A stretch of 64,000 nt of DNA from Shimia sagamensis (lineage in GTDB: Bacteria; Pseudomonadota; Alphaproteobacteria; Rhodobacterales; Rhodobacteraceae), in contig NZ_FXTY01000005.1 in NCBI RefSeq assembly GCF_900182745.1, positions 124,001 through 188,000 on the forward strand, read 5' to 3'. The notes beneath the pieces are model-generated. The model made no database searches. It saw only the letters and a program-made list of their open reading frames with translations, and was not told where the DNA came from. Below are positions 28,079 through 36,124 of this stretch, in pieces. Position 1 is the stretch's first letter, and each line of letters begins with the position of its first letter. Both the position numbers and the translations under genes were made by a program.

Positions 28079-28387
28079 TCAGCCGTAGATCTCGCCAATT
28101 AGGATCTGCGGCTGAATGTTGGTGAAATTGGCAATGTCCGCCATCACGGGACCGGCCGCCTTCATCGCGACATCCATAGCCTCTTGATTTGCAAAGGTAA
28201 TTGTTGCAATCGCGTGAAACGGCGCAGGCACGTCCGGGCCACCAGCGAGCCCTTTGGACGCCTGAGCGCTGGCGATGTGGGCCCCCATATGCTCTCCAAC
28301 CAAGTCCATGTGGGTGGTGGCGTAATACGCGTGATCAAAAGTGGTGCCCTCGCCCACTGGGTACAGCACTTGTAGTGTGACAGCCAT
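28079..28387 (-). CDS. EthD-family protein
   Basis: A 102-residue ferredoxin-like alpha/beta barrel of the EthD type: VTLQVLYPVGEGTTFDHAYY, then a conserved HMDLVGEHMG segment and the C-terminal PQILIGEIYG. The family forms small dimers; EthD itself is tied to ether breakdown, but most members have no known role. The start at MAVTLQVLYP has GAGGGA upstream. It converges on mrp. Confidence 0.82.
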   Translation of the reverse strand: MAVTLQVLYPVGEGTTFDHAYYATTHMDLVGEHMGAHIASAQASKGLAGGPDVPAPFHAIATITFANQEAMDVAMKAAGPVMADIANFTNIQPQILIGEIYG

Positions 28388-28474
28388 GATATTTCCCTCC
28401 TCTGACGGTGTGGAAGGCAGCCTAGCAGTGGATCGCATTTGGCGCAAAATTCGGGGGAATTAACCTGCTGTTGC

Positions 28475-28534
28475 CCCGCAAAAGCCTCCAAAAATCACGT
28501 CGGTAAAACGTCTGTATTACGACAGTTTTGCGGG
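28475..28534. other. nested inverted repeat in an intergenic gap
   Basis: CCCGCAAAA (28475-28483) and TTTTGCGGG (28526-28534) are exact inverted arms. Inside them GTCGGTAA and TTACGAC pair with one bulge. GCGTTTTTG follows on the plus strand. The rest of the 235-base gap (28388-28622) shows nothing else. It could be a structured RNA end, a terminator or a protein site. Confidence 0.4.
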
Positions 28535-28622
28535 AGTGCGTTTTTGAGCGCCCTGGAATGGATCGAATCAGGAAAAGCGTGACAGCACCGCGCGGGCAAC
28601 AGCCCCTTCCGGCAACGCGCGT

Positions 28623-29123
28623 TCAGTGTTGCGGTGAAACCTTGTCACGCAGGAAATCATCAAGGTCGGCATAGAGTTGCTTGCGCTCCTCCTCTGACAG
28701 GAAGCTGCCAATCTCCACACTGCGCCCATTGCCTGAGAGTGTCACATAGTCCGCCACGGGTCCGCCGTGGGCATGTAGCTCAACCCGGACCCAATAGACG
28801 TTACAGGCCCACTCTTGGGCAGCGCCACGCGCCGGGACATGACGCAGGTGCAGTATATCGCCTTGCAAGCTAAGCTCTTCCAGGATCTCGCCGTCTTTGT
28901 AAGAGCGCTCCAGCCCCCACCAGAGCCCGCCCACCATGATCAGGGTAAACGGTAGGATGCCCCAGAGCGCCACCGACCCCAAGAGGCCATATAGCGGGAG
29001 CGTTCCCATGATGAATGCAAACAGAATCATCGCGGCGAACCCGCGGCGCGGCAAAGAGCGGTGTGGCCAAAGCGTTAGGACAGGTTGATCGGGGGATCGA
29101 GGCTTGGTCCAGCGATACGGCAT
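28623..29123 (-). CDS. DUF2244 membrane protein
   Basis: A 166-residue protein. Two membrane helices lie at about residues 28-70 (FAAMILFAFIMGTLPLYGLL and LWGILPFTLIMVGGLWWGLE). A soluble C-terminal domain follows (WVRVELHAHGGPVADYVTLS, SVEIGSFLSEEERKQLYADL). This is the DUF2244 layout; function unknown. The frame runs upstream through the 64-base repeat, so I start at MPYRWTKPRSPDQP, where family-like sequence begins. In alphaproteobacteria this family often lies near cytochrome oxidase genes, which holds here with ctaD close by. Confidence 0.85.
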   Translation of the reverse strand: MPYRWTKPRSPDQPVLTLWPHRSLPRRGFAAMILFAFIMGTLPLYGLLGSVALWGILPFTLIMVGGLWWGLERSYKDGEILEELSLQGDILHLRHVPARGAAQEWACNVYWVRVELHAHGGPVADYVTLSGNGRSVEIGSFLSEEERKQLYADLDDFLRDKVSPQH

Positions 29124-29143
29124 TTGGGGAACCTTGTGACAGG

Positions 29144-29207
29144 GAGGGGCCAGCCCCTCTAGCGCGCAGGCGCGCAATTCACCCCGGGATATTTGGGGAA
29201 TGAGAAA
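29144..29207. repeat. 64-base intergenic palindromic repeat, copy A
   Basis: A near-identical copy (two differences) lies at 46954-47017. The unit contains GAGGGGC/GCCCCTC, GCGCGC/GCGCGC and CACCCC/GGGG dyads, so it can fold into three small hairpins. It separates the DUF2244 gene from the methyltransferase gene. It looks like a REP-type dispersed element. Confidence 0.85.
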
Positions 29208-29229
29208 GCGAAGATGTCGCGAGTGCAGC

Positions 29230-29859
29230 TCATGCCGTGCCTTTGCCGCGCGCAAGCAAAACATAGCGGCCCAAAACCGATGGGTCGTTGGGCGTATAGG
29301 TGATGTCAGCAAACCCCTCGGCTTGCAAAATGTTGAGGTATTCAGCCGGAGACAGGCTGCCGTGGTAGACCGGCTCTCCGGCAACGATACCTGTGACTTC
29401 GCCTTCATCGTCTCCCACCGTCAGAAGCAGGTGACCGCCGGGTTTGAGGTGGTTGAGAATCACCGGCAACGCCGCGCGTTGCTCACCGGGGCTGAGGTGG
29501 AAAAACGCATCCCAGCTGAGGATAGCATCAAAGGTATGGCCAAGGTCGAACTGGCGCATGTCAGCGACCTGAAACGCGCCGCGTGGCACGTTGGATTGTG
29601 CCCGGTCGATCATGGCGGCGCTGGCATCAACACCGGTGAGGCCGTGACCTAGGTTTGTGAGGTAAGCCGCCAGCGGGCGCCCGGACCCGCAGCCCAGATC
29701 AAGCAGTGCGGATGGCGTTGGTAAGCCCTCCAGCCAGCGGGAAAGCCAGTCGCGCTCGCGCAGAGTGGTGTCACGCCCGATGTCCCATGCTTCGGCCTGA
29801 CGCTCATAAACGTCTGCCATGCCCGCTTTGATCGTTGCGAAGTCCGGAGTGGATGACAT
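29230..29859 (-). CDS. class I SAM-dependent methyltransferase
   Basis: About 209 residues. The SAM-binding motif I is LLDLGCGSGRPLAAYL, followed by GVDASAAMIDRAQSN (motif II), FQVADMRQFDLG, DAILSWDAFFHLS (motif IV) and LKPGGHLLLTVG. The substrate cannot be predicted. It is on the same strand as ctaD but behind a terminator, so probably transcribed separately. The ATG at 29859 has GAGG nine bases upstream. Confidence 0.88.
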   Translation of the reverse strand: MSSTPDFATIKAGMADVYERQAEAWDIGRDTTLRERDWLSRWLEGLPTPSALLDLGCGSGRPLAAYLTNLGHGLTGVDASAAMIDRAQSNVPRGAFQVADMRQFDLGHTFDAILSWDAFFHLSPGEQRAALPVILNHLKPGGHLLLTVGDDEGEVTGIVAGEPVYHGSLSPAEYLNILQAEGFADITYTPNDPSVLGRYVLLARGKGTA

Positions 29860-29883
29860 TGAAATCACCTCAATTGAAAAGAA

Positions 29884-29916
29884 AGAGGCCCCGGGCAGTG
29901 CTGCGCCGGGGCCTCT
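29884..29916 (-). terminator. terminator after ctaD
   Basis: AGAGGCCCCGG and CCGGGGCCTCT form a perfect 11-base stem with an 11-base loop; TTTCTTTTC follows on the minus strand. It lies 28 bases beyond the ctaD stop. Confidence 0.85.
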
Positions 29917-29943
29917 TAGATCTGTTAACTGAGAGGCCTCACA

Positions 29944-31617
29944 TTAGTGAGAGTGGCCTTTGTCCCAGTCTTCCTGCTTTGGCAGGATTTCGAAGGTGTG
30001 CTCTGGTGGTGGGCATGGGAGTGTCCATTCCAGAGTGTCCGCGTACTCGTTCCAGTAGTTGTTCTCGGTCACTTTCGCGCCGCGCAGCAGCGAGTAGATC
30101 ACAATGCCGAAGAAGAACAGGAAGGAAGCAAAGGACAGGAACGCGCCGTAGGAGCTGATCTTGTTCCAGTATGCGAAGGCTTCCGGATAATCGATGTAGC
30201 GACGTGGCATGCCCTGACGACCCAAGAAGTGCTGTGGGAAGAAGGTCAGGTTGGCGCCAATGAAGAATGTCCAGAAGTGCAGCTTGCCCGCCCATTCAGG
30301 GTAATGACGACCAGTCATTTTGCCGAAGTAGAAGTAGATACCGGCAAAGATGGCAAACACAGCACCGAGGCTCATCACGTAGTGGAAGTGCGCAACCACA
30401 TAGTATGTGTCGTGGTAGTAGCGGTCCACAGAGGCTTGGCTCAGAACGATCCCGGTCACACCACCTGCGGTGAAGAGGAACAGGAAGCCAAAGGCCCAGA
30501 GCATTGGGGTTTTGAACTCGATGGAGCCGCCCCACATGGTGGCGATCCAAGAGAAGATCTTAACGCCCGTTGGCACCGCGATGACCATGGTGGCCAGCAT
30601 GAAGTAGGACTGCTGCGTCAGTGACATGCCCACGGTGTACATGTGGTGCGCCCAAACAACGAAGCCCAGCGCGCCAATCGCGATGATCGCCCAAACCATA
30701 GGCAAGTAACCGAAGACCGGCTTACGCGCGAAGGTCGCAATCACGTGGGAGATGATGCCGAAGCCTGGCAGGATCACGATGTACACTTCCGGGTGGCCGA
30801 AGAACCACAGGATGTGCTGATACAGGATCGGGTCGCCGCCGCCAGCAGGGTCAAAGAAGGTGGTGCCGAAGTTTCGGTCGGTCAGCAACATGGTGATTGC
30901 GCCGGCCAGAACTGGCAGGGCCAGAAGGATCAGCCACGCGGTCACAAAGATGGACCAAGCAAACAGAGGCACTTTAAACAGGGTCATGCCAGGGGCACGC
31001 ATGTTCAGGAAGGTGGTGATGATGTTGATCGCACCCAGGATCGATGAGGCACCGGAGACGTGCACCGCAAAGATCGCGAGGTCCATCGACATGCCGCCTT
31101 CGTTGGTGGAAAGCGGCGGATAGAGCACCCACCCCACACCAGAGCCAAGCTGGTCATTGCCGCCAGGCGCCAACATCGAAGCGACACCCAACAGAGTACC
31201 CGCCACATACAGCCACAAAGACAGGTTGTTCATCCGTGGGAACGCCATATCCGGCGCACCAATTTGCAGCGGCATGAAGTAGTTGCCAAAGCCGCCAAAC
31301 AGCGCCGGGATGACCACAAAGAACATCATCAGGACGCCGTGATAGGTGATCAAAACGTTCCACAGGTGGCCGTTTGGCGTACAGGGACCGTCGCCGCCGC
31401 CCAAGAAGCGCGCGCCTTCCAGGCACATGTATTGAACACCCGGATCCATCAGCTCCAAGCGCATCAGCACTGTGAAGAAAACGGAGATCAGACCGGCAAG
31501 CGCCGAAATGATCAAATAAAGGATGCCAATGTCCTTATGGTTTGTGGACATGAACCAGCGGGTGAAAAAACCGCGCTCGTCGTGATGGTCCTGGCCTTGA
31601 ATGGCTGCGTCTGCCAT
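29944..31617 (-). CDS. ctaD: cytochrome c oxidase subunit I (aa3 type)
   Basis: A 557-residue protein with twelve membrane helices. It has the low-spin heme histidine in [11 protein letters not shown], the H-x3-Y crosslinked pair in [15 protein letters not shown], the CuB histidines in [10 protein letters not shown], and the heme ligands in [14 protein letters not shown]. It reduces oxygen to water and pumps protons, fed by cytochrome c. The gene stands alone here; subunits II and III are not in the window. An FNR-type box lies about 100 bases upstream. Confidence 0.97.
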   Translation of the reverse strand: MADAAIQGQDHHDERGFFTRWFMSTNHKDIGILYLIISALAGLISVFFTVLMRLELMDPGVQYMCLEGARFLGGGDGPCTPNGHLWNVLITYHGVLMMFFVVIPALFGGFGNYFMPLQIGAPDMAFPRMNNLSLWLYVAGTLLGVASMLAPGGNDQLGSGVGWVLYPPLSTNEGGMSMDLAIFAVHVSGASSILGAINIITTFLNMRAPGMTLFKVPLFAWSIFVTAWLILLALPVLAGAITMLLTDRNFGTTFFDPAGGGDPILYQHILWFFGHPEVYIVILPGFGIISHVIATFARKPVFGYLPMVWAIIAIGALGFVVWAHHMYTVGMSLTQQSYFMLATMVIAVPTGVKIFSWIATMWGGSIEFKTPMLWAFGFLFLFTAGGVTGIVLSQASVDRYYHDTYYVVAHFHYVMSLGAVFAIFAGIYFYFGKMTGRHYPEWAGKLHFWTFFIGANLTFFPQHFLGRQGMPRRYIDYPEAFAYWNKISSYGAFLSFASFLFFFGIVIYSLLRGAKVTENNYWNEYADTLEWTLPCPPPEHTFEILPKQEDWDKGHSH

Positions 31618-31718
31618 GCGTTGCCTCCTGTTGAATTATATCTGGGCGGGCGGAATCCCGCTTACGCCTGGTTCCCGGCCGTTTTAGGGTGCTGAGCGCG
31701 GCGTCGCAATCACAGTAT

Positions 31719-31732
31719 TTGATATAGATCAA
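31719..31732. promoter_or_regulatory. FNR/FnrL-type binding site
   Basis: TTGATATAGATCAA matches the TTGAT-N4-ATCAA consensus exactly and is palindromic. It lies about 100 bases upstream of ctaD and about 110 upstream of the divergent PEP-mutase-family gene, so it could act on either. FnrL is the oxygen-responsive regulator of this family of bacteria. Confidence 0.85.
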
Positions 31733-31838
31733 AAAAATTGTCGCAGGGGGGCGTGTTTGGTGCTGGGATCGAGGCGATTTGTTCAACCTTTGTTCCAAAT
31801 TCACGCTAAGGTGGTGAGGGTCACGGAGGAATCAGGAC

Positions 31839-32675
31839 ATGCGCAGAGATCAGAAATACACGGCATTTTTGGGCCTGCACACCGGTGACAGCGCCTTTGT
31901 CATGCCAAACCCCTGGGATGCGGGCAGCGCGCGGGTGCTGGCGGCGGAAGGTTTTGGCGCTTTGGCAACCACCAGTGCAGGGGCGGCGGTGACTCAAGGG
32001 TTGCGAGATGGCGCGGAGAGCATGACCCGGGCGGCGATTCTCTCTAATGCGGCGGAGATTGTGACTGCAACTGACTTGCCAGTCTCGGCAGATCTGGAAG
32101 ATGGGTTTGGTTTGGCGCCTGAGACATGTGCCAAAACCATCGCCATGGCGGCAGAGGTTGGCCTGATTGGCGGCTCGCTTGAAGATGCGACCGGCGGCGA
32201 GGATGGCGGCATCATGGACATGGGGCTGGCGGTAGAGCGAATAGCGGCCGCGGCGGAAGCGGCCAAAGCACATCAGTTTGTGTTGACCGCACGGGCAGAG
32301 AACTATCTGCACGGGCGGCCGGACCTGAAAGACACCATTGCGCGATTGCAAGCATTTGAGGCGGCGGGCGCGGATGTGCTCTATGCGCCGGGGTTGCCTG
32401 ATCTCGACGCAATTCGGGCGGTGTGTTCCGAAGTCGGTAAACCAGTGAATGTGGTAATGGGGCTGCGGCCGCCCTTTTTCACGGTTCAGGAATTGTCTGA
32501 AGCGGGCGTAAAGCGAGTCAGCGTTGGTGGCTCTCTCGCGCGATTGGCGTATGGCGCGGTGCAACAGGCGATGCGGGCGGTTTTGCAAGACGGCGAGTTT
32601 GCTTATGCGGACAAAGCCATGCCGGGAACCGAACTTATGGGGCTGATGCGCGCGGCGCCCACCACACGTGCCTAA
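31839..32675 (+). CDS. isocitrate lyase/PEP mutase family enzyme
   Basis: A 278-residue TIM-barrel protein. Family landmarks are FVMPNPWDAGSARVLAAEGF, TTSAGAAVTQGLRDG, PVSADLEDGFG (metal-binding acidic residues), GLIGGSLEDATGG and FVLTARAENYLHG. It lacks the KKCGH loop of true isocitrate lyase, so it is a PEP mutase/oxaloacetase-type or carboxyvinyl-lyase relative; the substrate is open. Ribosome site GGAGGAA. Monocistronic, followed by a terminator. Confidence 0.88.
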   Translation: MRRDQKYTAFLGLHTGDSAFVMPNPWDAGSARVLAAEGFGALATTSAGAAVTQGLRDGAESMTRAAILSNAAEIVTATDLPVSADLEDGFGLAPETCAKTIAMAAEVGLIGGSLEDATGGEDGGIMDMGLAVERIAAAAEAAKAHQFVLTARAENYLHGRPDLKDTIARLQAFEAAGADVLYAPGLPDLDAIRAVCSEVGKPVNVVMGLRPPFFTVQELSEAGVKRVSVGGSLARLAYGAVQQAMRAVLQDGEFAYADKAMPGTELMGLMRAAPTTRA

Positions 32676-32679
32676 CAAA

Positions 32680-32711
32680 GAAACGCCCGCGTTGGGGGGC
32701 GCGGGCGTTTC
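32680..32711 (+). terminator. terminator after the PEP-mutase-family gene
   Basis: GAAACGCCCGCG and CGCGGGCGTTTC form a perfect 12-base stem with an eight-base loop, five bases past the stop codon. Confidence 0.8.
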
Positions 32712-32790
32712 AGGTGCTCCAAGACATGCGGCGCCGGGACACTGGCGCCGGGTTGTCACATCTCGAAGACATTCGTGAACCGGACACCTA

Positions 32791-33687
32791 TCATGGACGG
32801 CGTTTCTGAAAGCTGCTGTCTGGCGTGCCTTTGTGACAGCGGGGGATCACCGGGAAAGTGTCCGTCAGGAAGTAAGCATAAGTGCCTCTTGGATAATCAG
32901 TGGTTTTTACAAAAGCGCCGTTGCACGCGTCTAAACTGCCAGCGCCTGAAACATACATATAGTCCTGCACAAAAGCGCCGTCGTGGCGGCCGGAGGGTCC
33001 GTTGCCAGTGCGATTGCCGGATTTGAGACGGTAGGAGCTGGTCATGTGCGTGACGCGGCCTTTCACCGTGGCGGTGATGGCGTAGATTGGGAAGCCGTCA
33101 GCCGCGTAGCCAATCAACGGCGACTCAGCGTGGCGTGACCACCCCAGTTTCTGCATCAAGCCCACGGGCAGACCGTGATAGTGATACGCACCGGTTGGTT
33201 GCACATGGGCGTAGTTGGCATCCAAGCCAAGCGGCACCGCGCCCCCGAGAGCCTCATATTGCCAGCCGGAGCGCGGGTTGCCGCGCCAGAACTCCGCCGC
33301 ACCGGGATCAAACGGCACGCCGTTAACTGCGACGCCAAACGTGCCAAGGTGGCCTTGCACACTACGCGCCGCTTTTTTAGGGCTGAGCGGTACGGTGAAC
33401 TGATAATTCTGCGCCTCGATGCGATGGGGATTGCCGCTGTTGGGGAAGCGACCAACTTTATGGGATGGGATCCCATTGGACCTGATCACCCGCTTGGTGC
33501 CTTTCTTGGAAATGCTGACCTTACTGCGGCCGGCATTTTTGCTGGCTTTCACCAATTGCAACGGTTCCGTTTCTGTGGCCGTGTGTTGCCGCATGGGTGG
33601 GCGGCCTTGTGCGTCGCTGCTGGCGGCGGCGCCCACCACAATGGCCACGGCCAAGAGGCCGAGTTTTACGTTCTCCAACAAAGTCAT
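32791..33687 (-). CDS. YHYH-domain exported protein
   Basis: A 298-residue protein with a signal peptide cleaved near residue 26 (ASSDA). The diagnostic GAYHYHGLP lies at 166-174. Around it are conserved FGVAVNGVPFDPGAAEFW, LIGYAADGFPIYA and SYRLKSGNRTGNGPSGRHDG. The histidine-rich YHYH core suggests metal binding, but no activity is established. It starts 19 bases after the preceding gene, so the two probably form an operon of exported proteins. Confidence 0.87.
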   Translation of the reverse strand: MTLLENVKLGLLAVAIVVGAAASSDAQGRPPMRQHTATETEPLQLVKASKNAGRSKVSISKKGTKRVIRSNGIPSHKVGRFPNSGNPHRIEAQNYQFTVPLSPKKAARSVQGHLGTFGVAVNGVPFDPGAAEFWRGNPRSGWQYEALGGAVPLGLDANYAHVQPTGAYHYHGLPVGLMQKLGWSRHAESPLIGYAADGFPIYAITATVKGRVTHMTSSYRLKSGNRTGNGPSGRHDGAFVQDYMYVSGAGSLDACNGAFVKTTDYPRGTYAYFLTDTFPVIPRCHKGTPDSSFQKRRP

Positions 33688-33706
33688 GTGCTTCCCTCCA
33701 GAAACC

Positions 33707-34081
33707 CTACGGCATGACGGTCACAGGCCCCTGCCCGTCTTCGCCAAAATCCAACAACAGGGTGAAAATGCCAGGCACCGCATCGTCAAAACGCAAAGTC
33801 AGCTTTTGCTCTTCAAGTCCGCCAGCGGGGATTTCGAAGGGCAGTTTCAATCCTGACAGCTGGGCCACATCGGTTGAAAGGGCTTCAAGCGTCATTGCGG
33901 CGGTTCCGGCGTTGTAAAATGTCAGCACCAAATCCAGACGGTGCTTGCGGCGCCGTGTGACCGTTGTGGTCACCGTCAGGTGGCCCATACCATGGCCAGA
34001 ATGCGCAAGTGCACCTACAGGTGCCATCAATAGGGTGGCCAGAACACTGCGGCGCGTGAATGTCAGTTTGGTGTCTGTCAT
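33707..34081 (-). CDS. Tat-exported small protein with His-rich N-terminus
   Basis: A 124-residue protein. A twin-arginine signal (FTRRSVLATLLMAPVGALA) is followed directly by HSGHGMGH. A beta-rich domain comes next (LDLVLTFYNAGTAAMTLEAL, FTLLLDFGEDGQGPVTV). The histidine/methionine cluster at the mature N-terminus could bind copper, and the fold resembles small periplasmic copper-handling domains, but I do not recognise the family. Upstream partner of the YHYH gene. Confidence 0.78.
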   Translation of the reverse strand: MTDTKLTFTRRSVLATLLMAPVGALAHSGHGMGHLTVTTTVTRRRKHRLDLVLTFYNAGTAAMTLEALSTDVAQLSGLKLPFEIPAGGLEEQKLTLRFDDAVPGIFTLLLDFGEDGQGPVTVMP

Positions 34082-34209
34082 GGGAGGTAATACGCGCTCT
34101 CTTTTGGGTTCCGTCGGTGAAAAATCAAAAACACATTTTTTTCTGTGAGGCGACATTTTCCTCTTGCAGCCCGCCGAGACTCTTTATATTCCACGCCTCA
34201 CCCAAGGAA

Positions 34210-34284
34210 GCGGGCGTAGCTCAGGGGTAGAGCATAACCTTGCCAAGGTTAGGGTCGGGCGTTCGAATCGCCTCGCCCGCTCCA
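34210..34284 (+). tRNA. tRNA-Gly (anticodon GCC), copy 1
   Basis: Seventy-five bases with a full cloverleaf: acceptor GCGGGCG/CGCCCGC, D-arm AGCTCAGGGGTAGAGC, anticodon loop TTGCCAA reading GCC, T-arm GTTCGAATC and an encoded CCA. The sequence is identical to copy 2. Confidence 0.98.
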
Positions 34285-34310
34285 ATATCTCCCTCGCGGA
34301 GAGAGTGAAC

Positions 34311-34336
34311 AAGGCGCGGATTTATCCGCGCCTTTT
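34311..34336 (+). terminator. terminator after tRNA-Gly copy 1
   Basis: AAGGCGCGGA, a TTTA loop and TCCGCGCCTT form a perfect ten-base stem, followed by TT and a T-rich stretch. Confidence 0.8.
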
Positions 34337-34452
34337 CGCGTTTCTGGGTGTTTCTTCAGTCTTGAAAAATTCTACCCGATTGAAGGGATTTCTTTCGAAT
34401 TGGGGGTTGCGGTCTGCCATGGGGGGCGCTAAATCACGGCCATCCAAACGGT

Positions 34453-34527
34453 GCGGGCGTAGCTCAGGGGTAGAGCATAACCTTGCCAAGGTTAGGGTCG
34501 GGCGTTCGAATCGCCTCGCCCGCTCCA
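34453..34527 (+). tRNA. tRNA-Gly (anticodon GCC), copy 2
   Basis: Identical to copy 1 over all 75 bases, including the CCA end. The flanks differ, so this is a gene duplication rather than a longer repeat. It has its own terminator downstream. Confidence 0.98.
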
Positions 34528-34542
34528 TTTGGATCAAACGCT

Positions 34543-34572
34543 AAAAGGCGCCAGGACTTTCCGGCGCCTTTT
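34543..34572 (+). terminator. terminator after tRNA-Gly copy 2
   Basis: AAAAGGCGCC and GGCGCCTTTT pair around a ten-base loop. Further T-rich sequence follows on the plus strand. Confidence 0.8.
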
Positions 34573-34640
34573 GCTTTTCTCACATAATCTGAATGGGTTG
34601 CGGTGACGGGCGCAATAAGTACGCCCGCCGGATCTTTGCC

Positions 34641-35990
34641 TCAGATCGCTTCGGCCAACTGCGTTGCCAAGGCATTCTGCCGCTGAACCACTGAGGCCAG
34701 GTTGATGCTGGTCATATGACCGTCGCGCACGATTTGGCGCCCTTCGACAAAAAGATCGCGCACGGTGGTTGGCCCGGCCAGAAGAATCGCCGCCTGATCC
34801 CAGCTGCCAGCGCTGTGTACGCCGGTCACGTCCCAGATCGCGATATCGGCCCGTTTACCCACGGCGATCTGACCACAATCATGACGGCCCAGCACCTCTG
34901 CCCCGCCCCGCGTGGCAATTTCAAGTGCTTCGCGGGGGGACATGGCATCCGCGCCCAAAGCGACTCGCTGCAGCAACATAGCCTGACGCGCCTCAGCTAC
35001 CAGATTACCTGCATCATTAGAGGCGGATCCGTCGACACCAAGACCTACCGGTACTTTGGCGTCGCGCATGGCGCGCACGGGCGCGATGCCGCTGCCAAGG
35101 CGGCAGTTGGAGCACGGACAATGCGCCACGCCGGTTTTGGTGCGGGCAAAGAGGTCTATTTCGCTTTGATCCAACTTCACACAATGCGCGTGCCAGACGT
35201 CTTCGCCCACCCAGCCAAGTTCTTCGGCGTATTGGCCGGGGCGGCAGCCGAAGTTTTCCAGTGAATAGGCAATGTCCTCGTCATTCTCAGCGAGGTGGGT
35301 GTGCAACATCACGCCTTTGTCCCGCGCCAAGATGGCAGCTTCGCGCATCAGGTCTCGGGTCACGGAGAACGGCGAACAAGGCGCCACGCCAACACGCACC
35401 ATGCTGCCGTCGCGGGCGTCGTGGTGGGTGTCGATCAGGCGAATGGCGTCTTTCAGAATGGCGTCTTCTTTTTCAACCAATGAGTCCGGCGGCAAGCCAC
35501 CGTCACTCTCGCCAATGCTCATGGCGCCACGGGTGGGATGAAAGCGCATACCCACCTCTTTGGCAGCCTCGATGGAGTCATCCAGACGCGAACCGTTGGG
35601 ATAGAGGTAAAGATGGTCAGAGGTCAGCGTGCAGCCAGAGAGCGCCAGCTCTGCCAAGCCAATTTGCGCTGAGATGTTCATCTCTTCCGGGCCAAAGCGC
35701 GACCAGATCGGATAAAGCCGTTGCAGCCACCCAAAGAGTAAGGCGTCCTGGCCACCCGGCACCGCGCGAGTCAGGGTTTGATAAAGATGGTGGTGGGTGT
35801 TCACCAAGCCAGGTGTGACCACGCAGCCATTGGCAAAGACGGTCTCGCCGTCGGTGGCGAGGTTCTCACCAATCTCGGTGATCACACCGCCTTTGATGCG
35901 AATATCATGCTTCGCCAGTTCGCGGCGGTTGTCATCCATGGTCAGAACGGTTTGAGCCGATTTGATCAGAGTTTCGGTGGCTTTTGCCAT
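34641..35990 (-). CDS. COG0402 amidohydrolase, probable 8-oxoguanine deaminase
   Basis: A 449-residue metal-dependent deaminase of the TrzA/AtzA/guanine-deaminase group. Metal ligands are seen in LVNTHHHLYQTLTR, MLHTHLAENDEDI, WHAHCVKLDQ and LGVDGSASND. The text VAHCPCSNCRLGSGIAPVRA and RVGVAPCSPFSV are typical of the 8-oxoguanine deaminase subgroup, but related chlorohydrolases and guanine deaminases look alike. It would deaminate an oxidised purine in the cytoplasm. Start placed at MAKATETLIKSAQT; the frame stays open 31 codons upstream. Confidence 0.82.
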   Translation of the reverse strand: MAKATETLIKSAQTVLTMDDNRRELAKHDIRIKGGVITEIGENLATDGETVFANGCVVTPGLVNTHHHLYQTLTRAVPGGQDALLFGWLQRLYPIWSRFGPEEMNISAQIGLAELALSGCTLTSDHLYLYPNGSRLDDSIEAAKEVGMRFHPTRGAMSIGESDGGLPPDSLVEKEDAILKDAIRLIDTHHDARDGSMVRVGVAPCSPFSVTRDLMREAAILARDKGVMLHTHLAENDEDIAYSLENFGCRPGQYAEELGWVGEDVWHAHCVKLDQSEIDLFARTKTGVAHCPCSNCRLGSGIAPVRAMRDAKVPVGLGVDGSASNDAGNLVAEARQAMLLQRVALGADAMSPREALEIATRGGAEVLGRHDCGQIAVGKRADIAIWDVTGVHSAGSWDQAAILLAGPTTVRDLFVEGRQIVRDGHMTSINLASVVQRQNALATQLAEAI

Positions 35991-36124
35991 ATGCGCATTC
36001 CTTGGGCCAAAAGAGGGCCCGATTCGGTTGCGATATGCGGCACAGCGACAGAATGCGGGCAAAGGACTCGCTGTGCCCGACAATCATAGCGAAACGTAGG
36101 GGCCGCAATCAAGGGTGGCGCAAG

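Noticed and set aside
29944-31617. Subunit I of a cbb3 oxidase
   Set aside because: The sequence keeps the aa3-type HPEVY motif with the crosslinked tyrosine and lacks the cbb3 arrangement.
31839-32675. Isocitrate lyase of the glyoxylate shunt
   Set aside because: It is about 280 residues and lacks the KKCGH catalytic loop of true isocitrate lyase.
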